Positions 15,649 to 22,545 are shown, counted from the stretch's first letter. The stretch: DNA of 25,598 bases from an uncultured Dorea sp. (GCA_910588745.1 CAJURK010000045.1:1-25598), one strand, 5' to 3'. Numbers and translations: made by a program. The notes: a model not told the origin generated them from the sequence alone.

Positions 15649-17337
15649 TCACTCTTCTTTCACCCACGCACATTCCCATGGGGCTAACCGGATTCTGCCT
15701 AATACCTCTCTTTCGCCGATGAGATCCCGCCCTTTCAGTTCCTTATAAGCAGCTTCCTGCGCAGCGCCTGACACATTAATCAGCACGTGAATTTTTTCTC
15801 CTGTACGTTCGTTCTCCCTTACAAATGCAAGCACTCCCGGCCGGAGGTTTTTTACACGCTGCACCGCCTCCGGGGAGAAAGCGCTTTCATTCCGCCGAAC
15901 GCGCATCCTCCGGATTAAAGTATCAAAAATCTTTTTCCTGTTCGTATCCTCTGTCAGCATTTTTTTCAGATAATCATAAGCTAACCGCTCCCGGTTAATC
16001 CTTCTTGGTATCCCGGAAACAGTCTTTCCGTAATAGTCGTTCCTAGAACCCAAAAGACTGTGGATGTAGACTCCCGGAATTCCCCTCAGAGACAGCAGAA
16101 GCGTCTGAGCCGCAAGAAACTTTCCGATTCGCTCCTCATCCGGAGCTTCCGGCCCCGCCAGCGCGTCCTGATAATTGATATTCAGCTCGTAGGGACTCGT
16201 TGTCCCATCCCCATTATCCTTATAAGATACTTCGCCGCCATGTCTTAACGCCGCTTTCACAAGATTCTCCTGCTCCGTTTCTGTCAGAAGTCCCTGCGCC
16301 GGACGAATACCGATTCCGTCATGGGAACTCAGAAAATTAAAGTATGCCGCTCCTCCCTCCGGAAATTCCAATCCGTCCATCCATCCTGAAATTGCCTGCG
16401 CGTTCCCGGTCAGGAACGTATGCATGACAAGGGGCGGCAGCGGAAACTGATAAACCAGATCCGCCTCATCTCCATGTTCCCCAAAATAACTGACATTATC
16501 CTTATGCGGTACATTTGTTTCAGTAATAATCCTTGTATCCGGCGCATAAGCCTTAAGTATATCTTTCATCAGCTTAATGATTTCATGAGTCTCAGGGAGA
16601 TGCATGCAGGATGTACCCAATTTCTTCCACATGAATCCCACCGCGTCAAGACGAATAAACTTCGCCCCCATACTTCCGTAAAACAACAGGACATCTATTA
16701 TCTCCGCTAAAAGTGTTGGACATCCGAAATTCAAATCAATCTGATCCTCACTGAACGTCGTCCAGAGATATTTGTCCCCGGACACCGTATCAAACTTCGT
16801 TAAGAGCGGCAGCGACCTTGGCCTGGTAACCATACTGTAATCAGCCTCCGGATCGCAGGTAATAAAATAGTCCTTGTACGGTTCCTTATCCTGTAAATAT
16901 CCCTGAAACCATTCGCTGCTTTTTGAAATATGGTTAATCACAGCGTCAAACATCAGGCTGTAGCTTCCGGACAATTCCCTAATATGCTCCCAGGTTCCAA
17001 GCTCCGGATTAATCTTTTTATAATCAACTACCGAAAAACCGTCGTCTGACGTATAGGGATACATCGGCAGAAGATGCACGCTTTTTATTGCATCCCCTAC
17101 AAAGTTTTTCAGGAATCTTTCCAGCGTCATAATCCCTGATTCCCCTTCTGAAAAGATCGTATCCCCATAGGTAATCAGGATGCTGTCTTTCTCTGACAGC
17201 CCGGCGTTTTCCCGCTTACTTTCCTTATACTTAGAAAGACGGGCGCTTATCTTTTCCAACGCTTCCTGCTCTTTCTTCTCATCCTGATATATGCGCCGTA
17301 ATCTTTGTTTTACCTTCTCTTGTAATTCCTTTGTCAT
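15649..17337 (-). CDS. GH13 subfamily 18 (sucrose/glucosylglycerate) phosphorylase-like enzyme (YcjM-like)
   Basis: Retaining alpha-glucoside phosphorylase producing alpha-glucose 1-phosphate, 562 residues from ATG 17337 (GGAGG 5 nt upstream). The longer frame to 17436 crosses both operators and the -10, so it cannot be translated from this promoter. The (beta/alpha)8 barrel shows region I DAVINHIS (131-138), nucleophile Asp231 (FIRLDAVGF), acid/base Glu273 (ITETNVP) and stabilising Asp340 (FLSSHDGIG). E. coli YcjM, in the same position, belongs to the glucosylglycerate phosphorylase group, so sucrose itself is not the safest substrate guess. Phosphorylase versus hydrolase cannot be proven by eye, but the GH13_18 look is clear. 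It is the first gene of the operon, directly under the twin operators. Confidence 0.88.
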   Translation of the reverse strand: MTKELQEKVKQRLRRIYQDEKKEQEALEKISARLSKYKESKRENAGLSEKDSILITYGDTIFSEGESGIMTLERFLKNFVGDAIKSVHLLPMYPYTSDDGFSVVDYKKINPELGTWEHIRELSGSYSLMFDAVINHISKSSEWFQGYLQDKEPYKDYFITCDPEADYSMVTRPRSLPLLTKFDTVSGDKYLWTTFSEDQIDLNFGCPTLLAEIIDVLLFYGSMGAKFIRLDAVGFMWKKLGTSCMHLPETHEIIKLMKDILKAYAPDTRIITETNVPHKDNVSYFGEHGDEADLVYQFPLPPLVMHTFLTGNAQAISGWMDGLEFPEGGAAYFNFLSSHDGIGIRPAQGLLTETEQENLVKAALRHGGEVSYKDNGDGTTSPYELNINYQDALAGPEAPDEERIGKFLAAQTLLLSLRGIPGVYIHSLLGSRNDYYGKTVSGIPRRINRERLAYDYLKKMLTEDTNRKKIFDTLIRRMRVRRNESAFSPEAVQRVKNLRPGVLAFVRENERTGEKIHVLINVSGAAQEAAYKELKGRDLIGEREVLGRIRLAPWECAWVKEE

Positions 17338-17354
17338 ATGCTCCTCCCAGATAT

Positions 17355-17366
17355 GACAACGTTGTC
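17355..17366. promoter_or_regulatory. LacI-family operator, distal copy
   Basis: Perfect 12-bp palindrome GACAACGTTGTC with the central CG typical of LacI/GalR operators. It lies between the operon promoter and the GH13 start, at about +38 to +49 of the predicted transcript. The core and flanks (AT before, TA after on the plus strand) match the second copy, whose centre is 33 bp away. Confidence 0.85.
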
Positions 17367-17387
17367 TAAAAGTGGAAAAATAATAAT

Positions 17388-17399
17388 GACAACGTTGTC
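17388..17399. promoter_or_regulatory. LacI-family operator, promoter-proximal copy
   Basis: Second perfect GACAACGTTGTC, starting about 12 bp downstream of the -10 box (about +5 to +16), a standard place for repression. The two centres are 33 bp (about three helical turns) apart, so dimers would sit on the same DNA face. The adjacent LacI-family gene (17477-18478) is the obvious ligand-responsive repressor. Confidence 0.88.
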
Positions 17400-17404
17400 T
17401 TATA

Positions 17405-17445
17405 AAAAACATTATAGTGACACCCCTCTCAGACATATGTCACTA
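17405..17445 (-). terminator. Possible terminator of the LacI-type regulator gene
   Basis: Minus-strand arms TAGTGACA (17438-17445) and TGTCACTA (17415-17422) pair perfectly over 8 bp around a 15-nt loop. TAATGTTTTTT follows. The hairpin overlaps the -10 box of the next operon by two bases. The stem is A/T-rich and the loop large, so termination is probably partial. Confidence 0.45.
17411..17416 (-). promoter_or_regulatory. -10 box (TATAAT) of the phosphorylase/transport operon
   Basis: Perfect minus-strand TATAAT with the operators just downstream. At 15-18 bp spacing no good -35 hexamer exists (CATATG at 17 bp). A GTGACA lies too far away (21 bp). The promoter may therefore be weak or need an activator. 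The palindrome GACATATGTC (17432-17441) occupies the -35 zone. Confidence 0.5.
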
Positions 17446-17476
17446 CTCTGCTTTCCTTCTAAATTCATCAATCCCG

Positions 17477-18478
17477 TCACGTGGACTGCCGTTCCTTTAC
17501 CCTGCAGGGAAACTTAAATACTTTCCTGTCTGTGCAATTCGGATTCTCAATCTTATTCATCACATAATCGATACAGGTCTTTGCAAGAATCTCAAAATCC
17601 TGCTCAATCGTAGAAATCGGCGGATAATAATAATTTCCCAAAGTAATATTATCAATCCCTAATACCGCAATATCTCCCGGAATCGTCAATCTCTTTTCAT
17701 AAATTGCCCGGTATACTCCGAGCGCTCTCTCATCACCGGATACAAAAAAGGCTTCCGCATCATGGGAATCTAATACTTCCCTTGCTTTCCGATATGCCTT
17801 TTCCACGGTATCAATACCAGAAAACACATAATACTTTTTCCGATATTCCTTCATCGCAGTCTCAAATCCCTCAATCCGGTTGTAAGTTGACAGGAACTTC
17901 TTTTCTCCGATAAACAAGACGATTTTTTCAAATCCTTTGCCGGCAAGATATTCCCCTCCCCGGTAACCTACGTCAAAATTATCCAGACTCACGGACGGCA
18001 CTTCCGGATTCACCGGTTCGCCGAACACTACGTAAGGAATATTGTGGCTTTCAAAGTAGTCTACCCTTGCATCCTCCACAATATTTTCCAGCAGGATGGC
18101 TCCGTCGGCAATGCCGCTTGCAATCAGATAGAATCCATCCGTCTCATCTTCCTCGAACCGTTCGCTGCTCGAAGGCGACAGAACCACTTTCATGGATTGC
18201 TTCTTGGCGTAAGTAAACAAATGTTTCAGCATAATCGTATGCCAGATACTTAAGTGTTCCTCTTGGTGGCGTTCTGCAAATACAACGATAATATTGGTTC
18301 GGCTTCCTTTTAATCCCCGGGCAAGCATGTTAACCTGATATCCCTGCTCCTTAATGGTATTCATTACCTTCTCCCTCATGGCGTCGCTCACATTCGGGCT
18401 GTTGTTCAATACTCGGGAGACTGACTTAATGGATACCCCGCATGCGTTAGCAATATCAACAATCGTTACATTTCCCAC
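17477..18478 (-). CDS. LacI/GalR family transcriptional regulator (YcjW-like)
   Basis: Sugar-responsive DNA-binding regulator, 333 residues. The N-terminal helix-turn-helix T-I-V-D-I-A...GVSIKSVSRVLNN (about 5-29) and the hinge region (YQVNMLARGLKG) precede a periplasmic-binding-protein-like effector domain (about 60-333). The start codon is GTG (18476-18478) with GAGGTG 6 nt upstream, and it places the HTH at the usual distance from the N-terminus. It is divided from the operon by 139 nt holding two identical palindromes. A half-match overlaps its own promoter, suggesting repression of the operon plus autoregulation. The effector is presumably a sugar or intermediate of the pathway. E. coli ycjW has the same role for the ycj operon. 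Confidence 0.93.
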   Translation of the reverse strand: MGNVTIVDIANACGVSIKSVSRVLNNSPNVSDAMREKVMNTIKEQGYQVNMLARGLKGSRTNIIVVFAERHQEEHLSIWHTIMLKHLFTYAKKQSMKVVLSPSSSERFEEDETDGFYLIASGIADGAILLENIVEDARVDYFESHNIPYVVFGEPVNPEVPSVSLDNFDVGYRGGEYLAGKGFEKIVLFIGEKKFLSTYNRIEGFETAMKEYRKKYYVFSGIDTVEKAYRKAREVLDSHDAEAFFVSGDERALGVYRAIYEKRLTIPGDIAVLGIDNITLGNYYYPPISTIEQDFEILAKTCIDYVMNKIENPNCTDRKVFKFPCRVKERQST

Positions 18479-18493
18479 TTATCTCACCTCTTT

Positions 18494-18507
18494 GTCCTAC
18501 GTTGTCA
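18494..18507. promoter_or_regulatory. Degenerate operator half-site in the regulator's own promoter
   Basis: On the minus strand TGACAACGT (18499-18507) exactly matches nine bases of the operon operator, then diverges (AGGAC). It begins at the last base of the -10 box and would cover the transcription start. Autoregulation is inferred. The second half-site is poor. Confidence 0.5.
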
Positions 18508-18535
18508 TTATAACCTCCGCTAACTTTTCTTGCAA
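18507..18535 (-). promoter_or_regulatory. Promoter of the LacI-type regulator (TTGCAA, 17 bp, TATAAT)
   Basis: Minus strand: -35 TTGCAA at 18530-18535, 17-bp spacer, -10 TATAAT at 18507-18512. It gives a leader of about 22 nt to the GTG start. The operator-like half-site follows immediately. Confidence 0.75.
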
Positions 18536-18596
18536 GATAATTTTACATTTTCAGAATTATATCCAATTTTCTGCATTGATTTTTGTCTACTATCCA

Positions 18597-18632
18597 CAAA
18601 ACATATGGATTCCTATCCGCTCCGAAATCCAT
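18597..18632 (-). terminator. Possible weak terminator after the activase gene
   Basis: Minus-strand arms ATGGATT / AATCCAT (18605-18632, 14-nt loop) are followed by ATGTTTTGT. The short T-run and large loop make this a weak candidate. It lies 60 bases past the activase stop and before the regulator promoter. Confidence 0.35.
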
Positions 18633-18692
18633 GCAAACATAAAACATACTCTGTCGGCCGCTTGCACAGACGGCGAAGTGCGTCTGGATTTT

Positions 18693-19454
18693 TCAAGAAC
18701 GCTTTTCCTCCGCCAAGAACGCCGCCCCGATCGCGCCGGCAAACCTGCCGTTCTTTGTAGGCTCCACTTTCTTCCCCAGCTTCTCGGAAAGGATTCCCGT
18801 AAAATATGCGCAGCTACTGATTCCCCCGGTAAGGATAATCCGAGCCGACAGATTTTTCCTCCCCGCAAGCTGCGCCACCTTAGCCGCCACGGAATCTACC
18901 ACGCCCGCCGCGATATCCTCCCGCTTCTTGCCCTCTCCGATATAATTAATCACCTCGGACTCTGCAAATACGGTACAAAGAGAACTGATCGACAATACGT
19001 CCCCGGCGCCCGCCATATCAAACAGCTCCTGCAAAGTCACCCCCAGCCGGTTTGCCATGATCTCCAAAAACTTCCCGGTTCCGGCAGAGCATTTATCATT
19101 CATCAAAAAATCCTGCACCATCCCATGAGCCACCAGAATTACCTTTGTGTCCTGCCCTCCCACGTCAATAATGGTACAGTCGTCCCCGGCCATGTCCCTG
19201 CCGCCTCTTGCATGGCAGGTAATCTCCGTAATTACATGGTCGGCAAAGTCAACGGCAATCCTCCCGTAGCCGGTTGCCACTACCTTCACCTGATCGGAAG
19301 CCACGTCAATCCCTTCCTCCAGAAGCCTTTCCCTGATTATCATGGCGGTCTCTTTGCTGCTCCATCCGGTGGGCAGCACAAACATAAGCTCTTTATCCCC
19401 GCGGACTGCCGTCTTAGAGGCTGTAGAGCCAATATCTATTCCTACATAATACAT
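18693..19454 (-). CDS. Acyl-CoA dehydratase activase family ATPase (BadF/BadG/BcrA/BcrD, HgdC/YjiL-like)
   Basis: ASKHA-fold iron-sulfur ATPase that injects a low-potential electron into a partner iron-sulfur protein at the cost of ATP. It has 253 residues, one ASKHA unit, expected to act as a homodimer bridging one [4Fe-4S] cluster. Phosphate-binding loops GIDIGSTASK (5-14) and DVGGQDTK (97-104) and the TGGISS motif (about 214-219) are present. The cluster ligands are Cys122 (NDKCSAGTGKF) and Cys160 (SSLCTVFAESEV). ATG start with AAGGAGA. It is the last gene of the cluster, after DUF3343 and the dehydratase-like protein, which is its probable partner. Confidence 0.93.
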   Translation of the reverse strand: MYYVGIDIGSTASKTAVRGDKELMFVLPTGWSSKETAMIIRERLLEEGIDVASDQVKVVATGYGRIAVDFADHVITEITCHARGGRDMAGDDCTIIDVGGQDTKVILVAHGMVQDFLMNDKCSAGTGKFLEIMANRLGVTLQELFDMAGAGDVLSISSLCTVFAESEVINYIGEGKKREDIAAGVVDSVAAKVAQLAGRKNLSARIILTGGISSCAYFTGILSEKLGKKVEPTKNGRFAGAIGAAFLAEEKRS

Positions 19455-19568
19455 ATATCTTCTCCTTTAGAAACAAATTCTCCATTCCTGAGACAGCTAT
19501 GCTGCTCCAATCTTCATTCCCTGCCTGTTCAGAACCGGGAATCATAAAACCCCGCTCTCTGCCTGCAT

Positions 19569-19584
19569 CCCGGGGCTCCGGGAC
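19569..19584 (-). promoter_or_regulatory. GC-rich hairpin directly after the DUF3343 stop codon
   Basis: Inverted repeat TCCCGG / CCGGGA with a 4-nt loop begins 1 base past the stop. There is no T-run after it, so it is more likely an RNA-processing or stability hairpin between two genes of one transcript than a full terminator. The remaining 114 bases before the activase start hold nothing else I recognise. Confidence 0.4.
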
Positions 19585-19585
19585 A

Positions 19586-19846
19586 TTAACAATACCTGTC
19601 TCTGTGCGGATTAAAGTCCTTTTCTACTTCCGCAATTTTCAAGATCTCTATCTCCTTCGTCTTTGCCGTTTCCCAAATCTGATCCAAGTCTTCTCCTTCC
19701 ACCATCAATGATACCCCGCAGCATTTACTCGCACTTCTGGGGGTAGGGGCAATAACCGCCCGAACCCCCAGCTTCTTTAGTTCTCTATACAGCCGCATGG
19801 CATTATCATGATTGGGAAACAATACATAGTGCTGAATATCCGGCAT
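19586..19846 (-). CDS. DUF3343 family small protein, putative Se/S carrier
   Basis: Small soluble protein of 86 residues, compact alpha/beta and typical of DUF3343. The conserved core RAVIAPTPRSASKCCGVSL has a vicinal pair Cys42-Cys43, and there is a C-terminal Cys86. Family members are usually encoded next to cysteine-desulfurase-like proteins, selenium-metabolism genes or dehydratase-like iron-sulfur proteins. A persulfide- or selenide-carrier role has been proposed on that basis, not proven. Here it lies 34 nt after the dehydratase-like gene and 131 nt before the activase. ATG with GGGAGA upstream. Confidence 0.85.
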   Translation of the reverse strand: MPDIQHYVLFPNHDNAMRLYRELKKLGVRAVIAPTPRSASKCCGVSLMVEGEDLDQIWETAKTKEIEILKIAEVEKDFNPHRDRYC

Positions 19847-19880
19847 TTGATCTCCCTCGCTCTTATCACGCTTCCTGCGT

Positions 19881-21155
19881 CTAATTATTCAGCATCTCCA
19901 CAAATGCGCTGACTCTGGTGCGAAGCTGCTGCGCGTCGCTGTCCGTATAATCGGTTTCAATTCCCAGAACAGGAATCCCTTCTTCCTTCATGGCCCGCTC
20001 TACAAAATACCCTTCCGTGTCATATAGGTTGCAGAACTTTAAGTTCACGTCAATGATACCGTCAACGTTATATTCCTTTGCCAAACGGATAATATCGTCA
20101 ATCCTTGCATGGTTCGGCGTAAAGCATGCACAGTTGATTCCCATATAACGCTCCGCAATCGCGTCGATCTGCTCTTCTACCGTCTCCTTGGTCTCATCCA
20201 CATAACGCTCAAAGTAACGGGTTCCGGTACACATCTCCTCACAGACAACCACCGCGCCGCTGGTCTCTACAATATTATGAAGTTTCCAGTTCGGAATGGC
20301 GAGAGGAGTTCCGGTCAGCATGATTCTCTTGGTTCCGGCCGGCGCTACGCTTACGCCGTCCGCAATCCTTTGTTCCAGCTCGTCGCACAGCTTATTGGTC
20401 ATCTGGGCAAATCTGGCCGGATCATCATAGAATGCAATCTGGGAAATAACCAGCGCGTCTGTTCCGCTGATCGGCACATTCGCACTCTTACGGCATTCGT
20501 ATAACCTTGCAAGAGCCTTTCTCTTATTATTGATTAATTTGATGCTCTCTGCCAGCTTCTCGGAAGTCACCTGATTACCGGTAAATTCCTCCACAACATC
20601 CTTGAGAGCTGCAATTTCTTCCGCCCAGGCTTTTACATCCTTTGCGCGCTTCATCTGCGGCAGATCCATCACATGAACCGGAACGTCCTCCGAAAGGATT
20701 TCCCAGGCTTTCTTCTTGCCGTCGCAGGTCGTCTCTCCGATATACATATCCGCAATCCGAAAGAACGGACAGGTCCGGTCTAATCTTGCGCCGACGGAAG
20801 CTTTGATCAGCGGACAGGTATTGGTAGGAAGAACTTTTTCTCCTCCCGGCACCCAGAACTGGGAACCTCCGCAAAGTCCGGTTGCAATCGCGTCCGCTGC
20901 AAAAATCACTTCATCCGGCACATAAACGCAGAATGTTCCGAATACCTTGCCTCCCTTTTCCTGATGGGCAATCAGTTCGGAAGGACGGATGCCATGAATA
21001 TCCGCAACCACCATATCATAATAATCCATTCCTTCCGGGCGGTTCTCCTGTGACAAAAAAACATCTCCTACCGCCTGCGGAAGCACTTCGCACAATTGAT
21101 CGTGCAGTTCCAGATTCATCCCCAGTTCTTCCCACATCTTGTGATTATCAGCCAT
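19881..21155 (-). CDS. 2-hydroxyacyl-CoA dehydratase family protein, double-cubane-cluster type (YjiM-like)
   Basis: Single-subunit iron-sulfur protein of 424 residues, HgdB/FldC superfamily. Thirteen cysteines are present, many in conserved contexts: Cys76 (GTFCVYVPDE), Cys95 (GLCGG), Cys114 (TNTCPLIK), Cys129 (RTCPFF), Cys144 (TTCDGKK), Cys305 and Cys309 (CEEMC), Cys342/344 and Cys375 (KFCNLYDTEG). True dehydratases are heterodimers with CoA-pathway neighbours. Here one protein is paired with an activase and DUF3343. That is the arrangement of double-cubane-cluster proteins, whose [8Fe-9S] cluster performs difficult two-electron reductions of small substrates in vitro. The physiological substrate is unknown. 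AGGAGGT precedes the ATG. Not to be read as lactoyl- or hydroxyglutaryl-CoA dehydratase. Confidence 0.88.
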   Translation of the reverse strand: MADNHKMWEELGMNLELHDQLCEVLPQAVGDVFLSQENRPEGMDYYDMVVADIHGIRPSELIAHQEKGGKVFGTFCVYVPDEVIFAADAIATGLCGGSQFWVPGGEKVLPTNTCPLIKASVGARLDRTCPFFRIADMYIGETTCDGKKKAWEILSEDVPVHVMDLPQMKRAKDVKAWAEEIAALKDVVEEFTGNQVTSEKLAESIKLINNKRKALARLYECRKSANVPISGTDALVISQIAFYDDPARFAQMTNKLCDELEQRIADGVSVAPAGTKRIMLTGTPLAIPNWKLHNIVETSGAVVVCEEMCTGTRYFERYVDETKETVEEQIDAIAERYMGINCACFTPNHARIDDIIRLAKEYNVDGIIDVNLKFCNLYDTEGYFVERAMKEEGIPVLGIETDYTDSDAQQLRTRVSAFVEMLNN

Positions 21156-21198
21156 GTAATGTTACCTCCTATTGATATATTTCCTATAATTTGCTTAT

Positions 21199-21227
21199 AT
21201 TAGAGTAACATTTTTATGCAGAATCAA
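21199..21227 (-). promoter_or_regulatory. Possible promoter of the dehydratase-like gene (TTGATT, 17 bp, TCTAAT)
   Basis: Minus strand: -35 TTGATT at 21222-21227, 17-bp spacer, -10 TCTAAT at 21199-21204. It is moderately close to consensus and lies in the 112-nt gap after the cysteine desulfurase gene. No clear terminator separates the genes, so it may be an internal promoter. Confidence 0.45.
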
Positions 21228-21267
21228 CAATGCGTTTCCATGCTTTTTCCATTCAAACCATCTATAA

Positions 21268-22416
21268 CTATAGGATCTTATTAATCGTTTCTATACACCG
21301 GTCAATTTCCTCCTCCCGGTTCGCCGCGCTGAACGCAAACCGCACGGTTCCTCTCGGAAACGTTCCCAGAGACTGGTGGGCGATAGGGGCGCAGTGAAGC
21401 CCAACCCTGGTCATAATTCCGGCTTCCTGCTCCAGTTCAAAAGCGGTTACCGCATTATCCTTCCTCTGAAAATCCAGAGACACCACCGCTACCCTGCTTT
21501 CACAGGTTTTTCTCCCTACGATCCGAACCTCCGGTATCTTGCTTAGCTTACCAAGAAAGTACTCTGTAAGTTCCATCTTCCTTCTGTGTATTTTGGGGAT
21601 TCCCTCTTTCTCCAGATAGGTTAAGGCCGCATGCAGCCCAATGATTCCCGGAAGATTCATTGTCCCGCTCTCGTATTTATCGGGAAGGTTCTCTGGCATC
21701 ACGAGAGAATCCGACAGGCTTCCGGTTCCGCCCGCAATCAATGGAACCATCTCCGAATCCAGACGCTCCGAAATTAAAAAACCGCCGATGCCCTGGGGAC
21801 CAAGTAGTCCTTTATGGCCTGTAAACGCCAGGAAATCAATCTTACACTTCTCCATATCAATCTCTAAGGTTCCCGCCGTCTGTGCAGTGTCTACTGCAAA
21901 TATCAGCCCGTATTTCCCGCACAGTTCCCCTATTTCCTGAATAGGAACCAGGGTTCCGCATACATTTGACGCATGCGTTGTTAAAACCGCCTTTGTATTC
22001 TTATGTATACAGGATTCAAGATCCCCAACTTTTAAATTTCCTTCTCTGTCTACCGGCGCAATATCATAAGTCACGCCAATTCCCTTGAGCTGCTCCAGCG
22101 GGCGCATGACCGCATTATGCTCCAGCCCTGTCACTACAATATGATCGCCGGACCGCAGGAACCCCTTTAAAAATAAGTTCAGGGAATAGGTTACATTTGG
22201 CGTAAACACTACTCCCTTAGAATTGCGCGCATGGAAAAGCCTGGCAAGCTGCTCCCTGGTATCCAGCACCAAGCCCTCAATCTCATATGCGCCTTCATAA
22301 TTACCTCTGTTGATATTAAACGCGCCCTGCGTAAGCAGCTCCGCCATAGTCTCGGACACCCCTGGCGCCTTCGGCCACGAAGTACTGCCGTTGTCAAAAT
22401 AAATGTTATCCATCAT
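21268..22416 (-). CDS. Cysteine desulfurase family protein (aminotransferase class V)
   Basis: PLP enzyme of 382 residues, NifS/SufS superfamily, expected to mobilise sulfur (or selenium) from cysteine as a persulfide. Visible: LEHNAV (His100, stacks on PLP), THASNVCGT (147-155), DTAQTAG (176-182), Schiff-base Lys202 (FTGHKGLLGP) and the persulfide cysteine Cys342 (GLHCAPIAH). The C-terminal RGTVRFAFS is also present. It is of the small-subfamily type often found beside DUF3343 genes. There is no iscU/sufU scaffold nearby, so it is probably not the housekeeping Fe-S system. Two adjacent ATGs are possible; the second (22413) is better spaced from AAGGA. It may serve the double-cubane protein downstream. 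Confidence 0.9.
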   Translation of the reverse strand: MMDNIYFDNGSTSWPKAPGVSETMAELLTQGAFNINRGNYEGAYEIEGLVLDTREQLARLFHARNSKGVVFTPNVTYSLNLFLKGFLRSGDHIVVTGLEHNAVMRPLEQLKGIGVTYDIAPVDREGNLKVGDLESCIHKNTKAVLTTHASNVCGTLVPIQEIGELCGKYGLIFAVDTAQTAGTLEIDMEKCKIDFLAFTGHKGLLGPQGIGGFLISERLDSEMVPLIAGGTGSLSDSLVMPENLPDKYESGTMNLPGIIGLHAALTYLEKEGIPKIHRRKMELTEYFLGKLSKIPEVRIVGRKTCESRVAVVSLDFQRKDNAVTAFELEQEAGIMTRVGLHCAPIAHQSLGTFPRGTVRFAFSAANREEEIDRCIETINKIL

Positions 22417-22434
22417 AATTCCTTAAATATCTGC

Positions 22435-22527
22435 GAACGCCCTTCGATTCCGCTTTGCTCCATCTCAGTGTTCGTTTCACTCACATAGCCCTTTCAGAAG
22501 ATGCTTTTGTCTGCAAGCAGACAACGC
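22435..22527. repeat. 93-bp direct repeat, copy A
   Basis: Differs from copy B by one base (G versus A at 22498/22609). It contains the inverted repeat TTGTCTGC-AA-GCAGACAA. On the glyS side it lacks the outer complement found in copy B, so it looks like a truncated unit. Only 18 bases separate it from copy B. Its distal end is 19 bases from the cysteine desulfurase start. Confidence 0.95.
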
Positions 22528-22545
22528 TTCCTCTCTCCACTTAAG

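Noticed and set aside
15593..15679. 29-codon N-terminal extension of the sugar-binding protein
   Set aside because: It would hide the lipoprotein signal peptide and overlap the GH13 gene end. ATG 15592 has the RBS and the signal sequence.
17338..17436. 33-codon N-terminal extension of the GH13 enzyme
   Set aside because: It spans both operators and the -10 box. ATG 17337 has a GGAGG site.
18354..19547. 397-codon plus-strand open frame opposite the regulator 5' end and the activase
   Set aside because: It crosses two genes on the other strand and a promoter region, and its translation has no domain pattern.
19881..21155. Classical (R)-2-hydroxyglutaryl-CoA or lactoyl-CoA dehydratase
   Set aside because: There is only one dehydratase-family subunit, and no CoA-transferase, 2-hydroxyacid dehydrogenase or acyl-CoA dehydrogenase is present.
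21227..21241. Catabolite-responsive element (ATGGAAACGCATTGT) before the dehydratase-like gene
   Set aside because: One fixed position of the cre consensus is wrong, and sites this degenerate are expected several times by chance in 25 kb.
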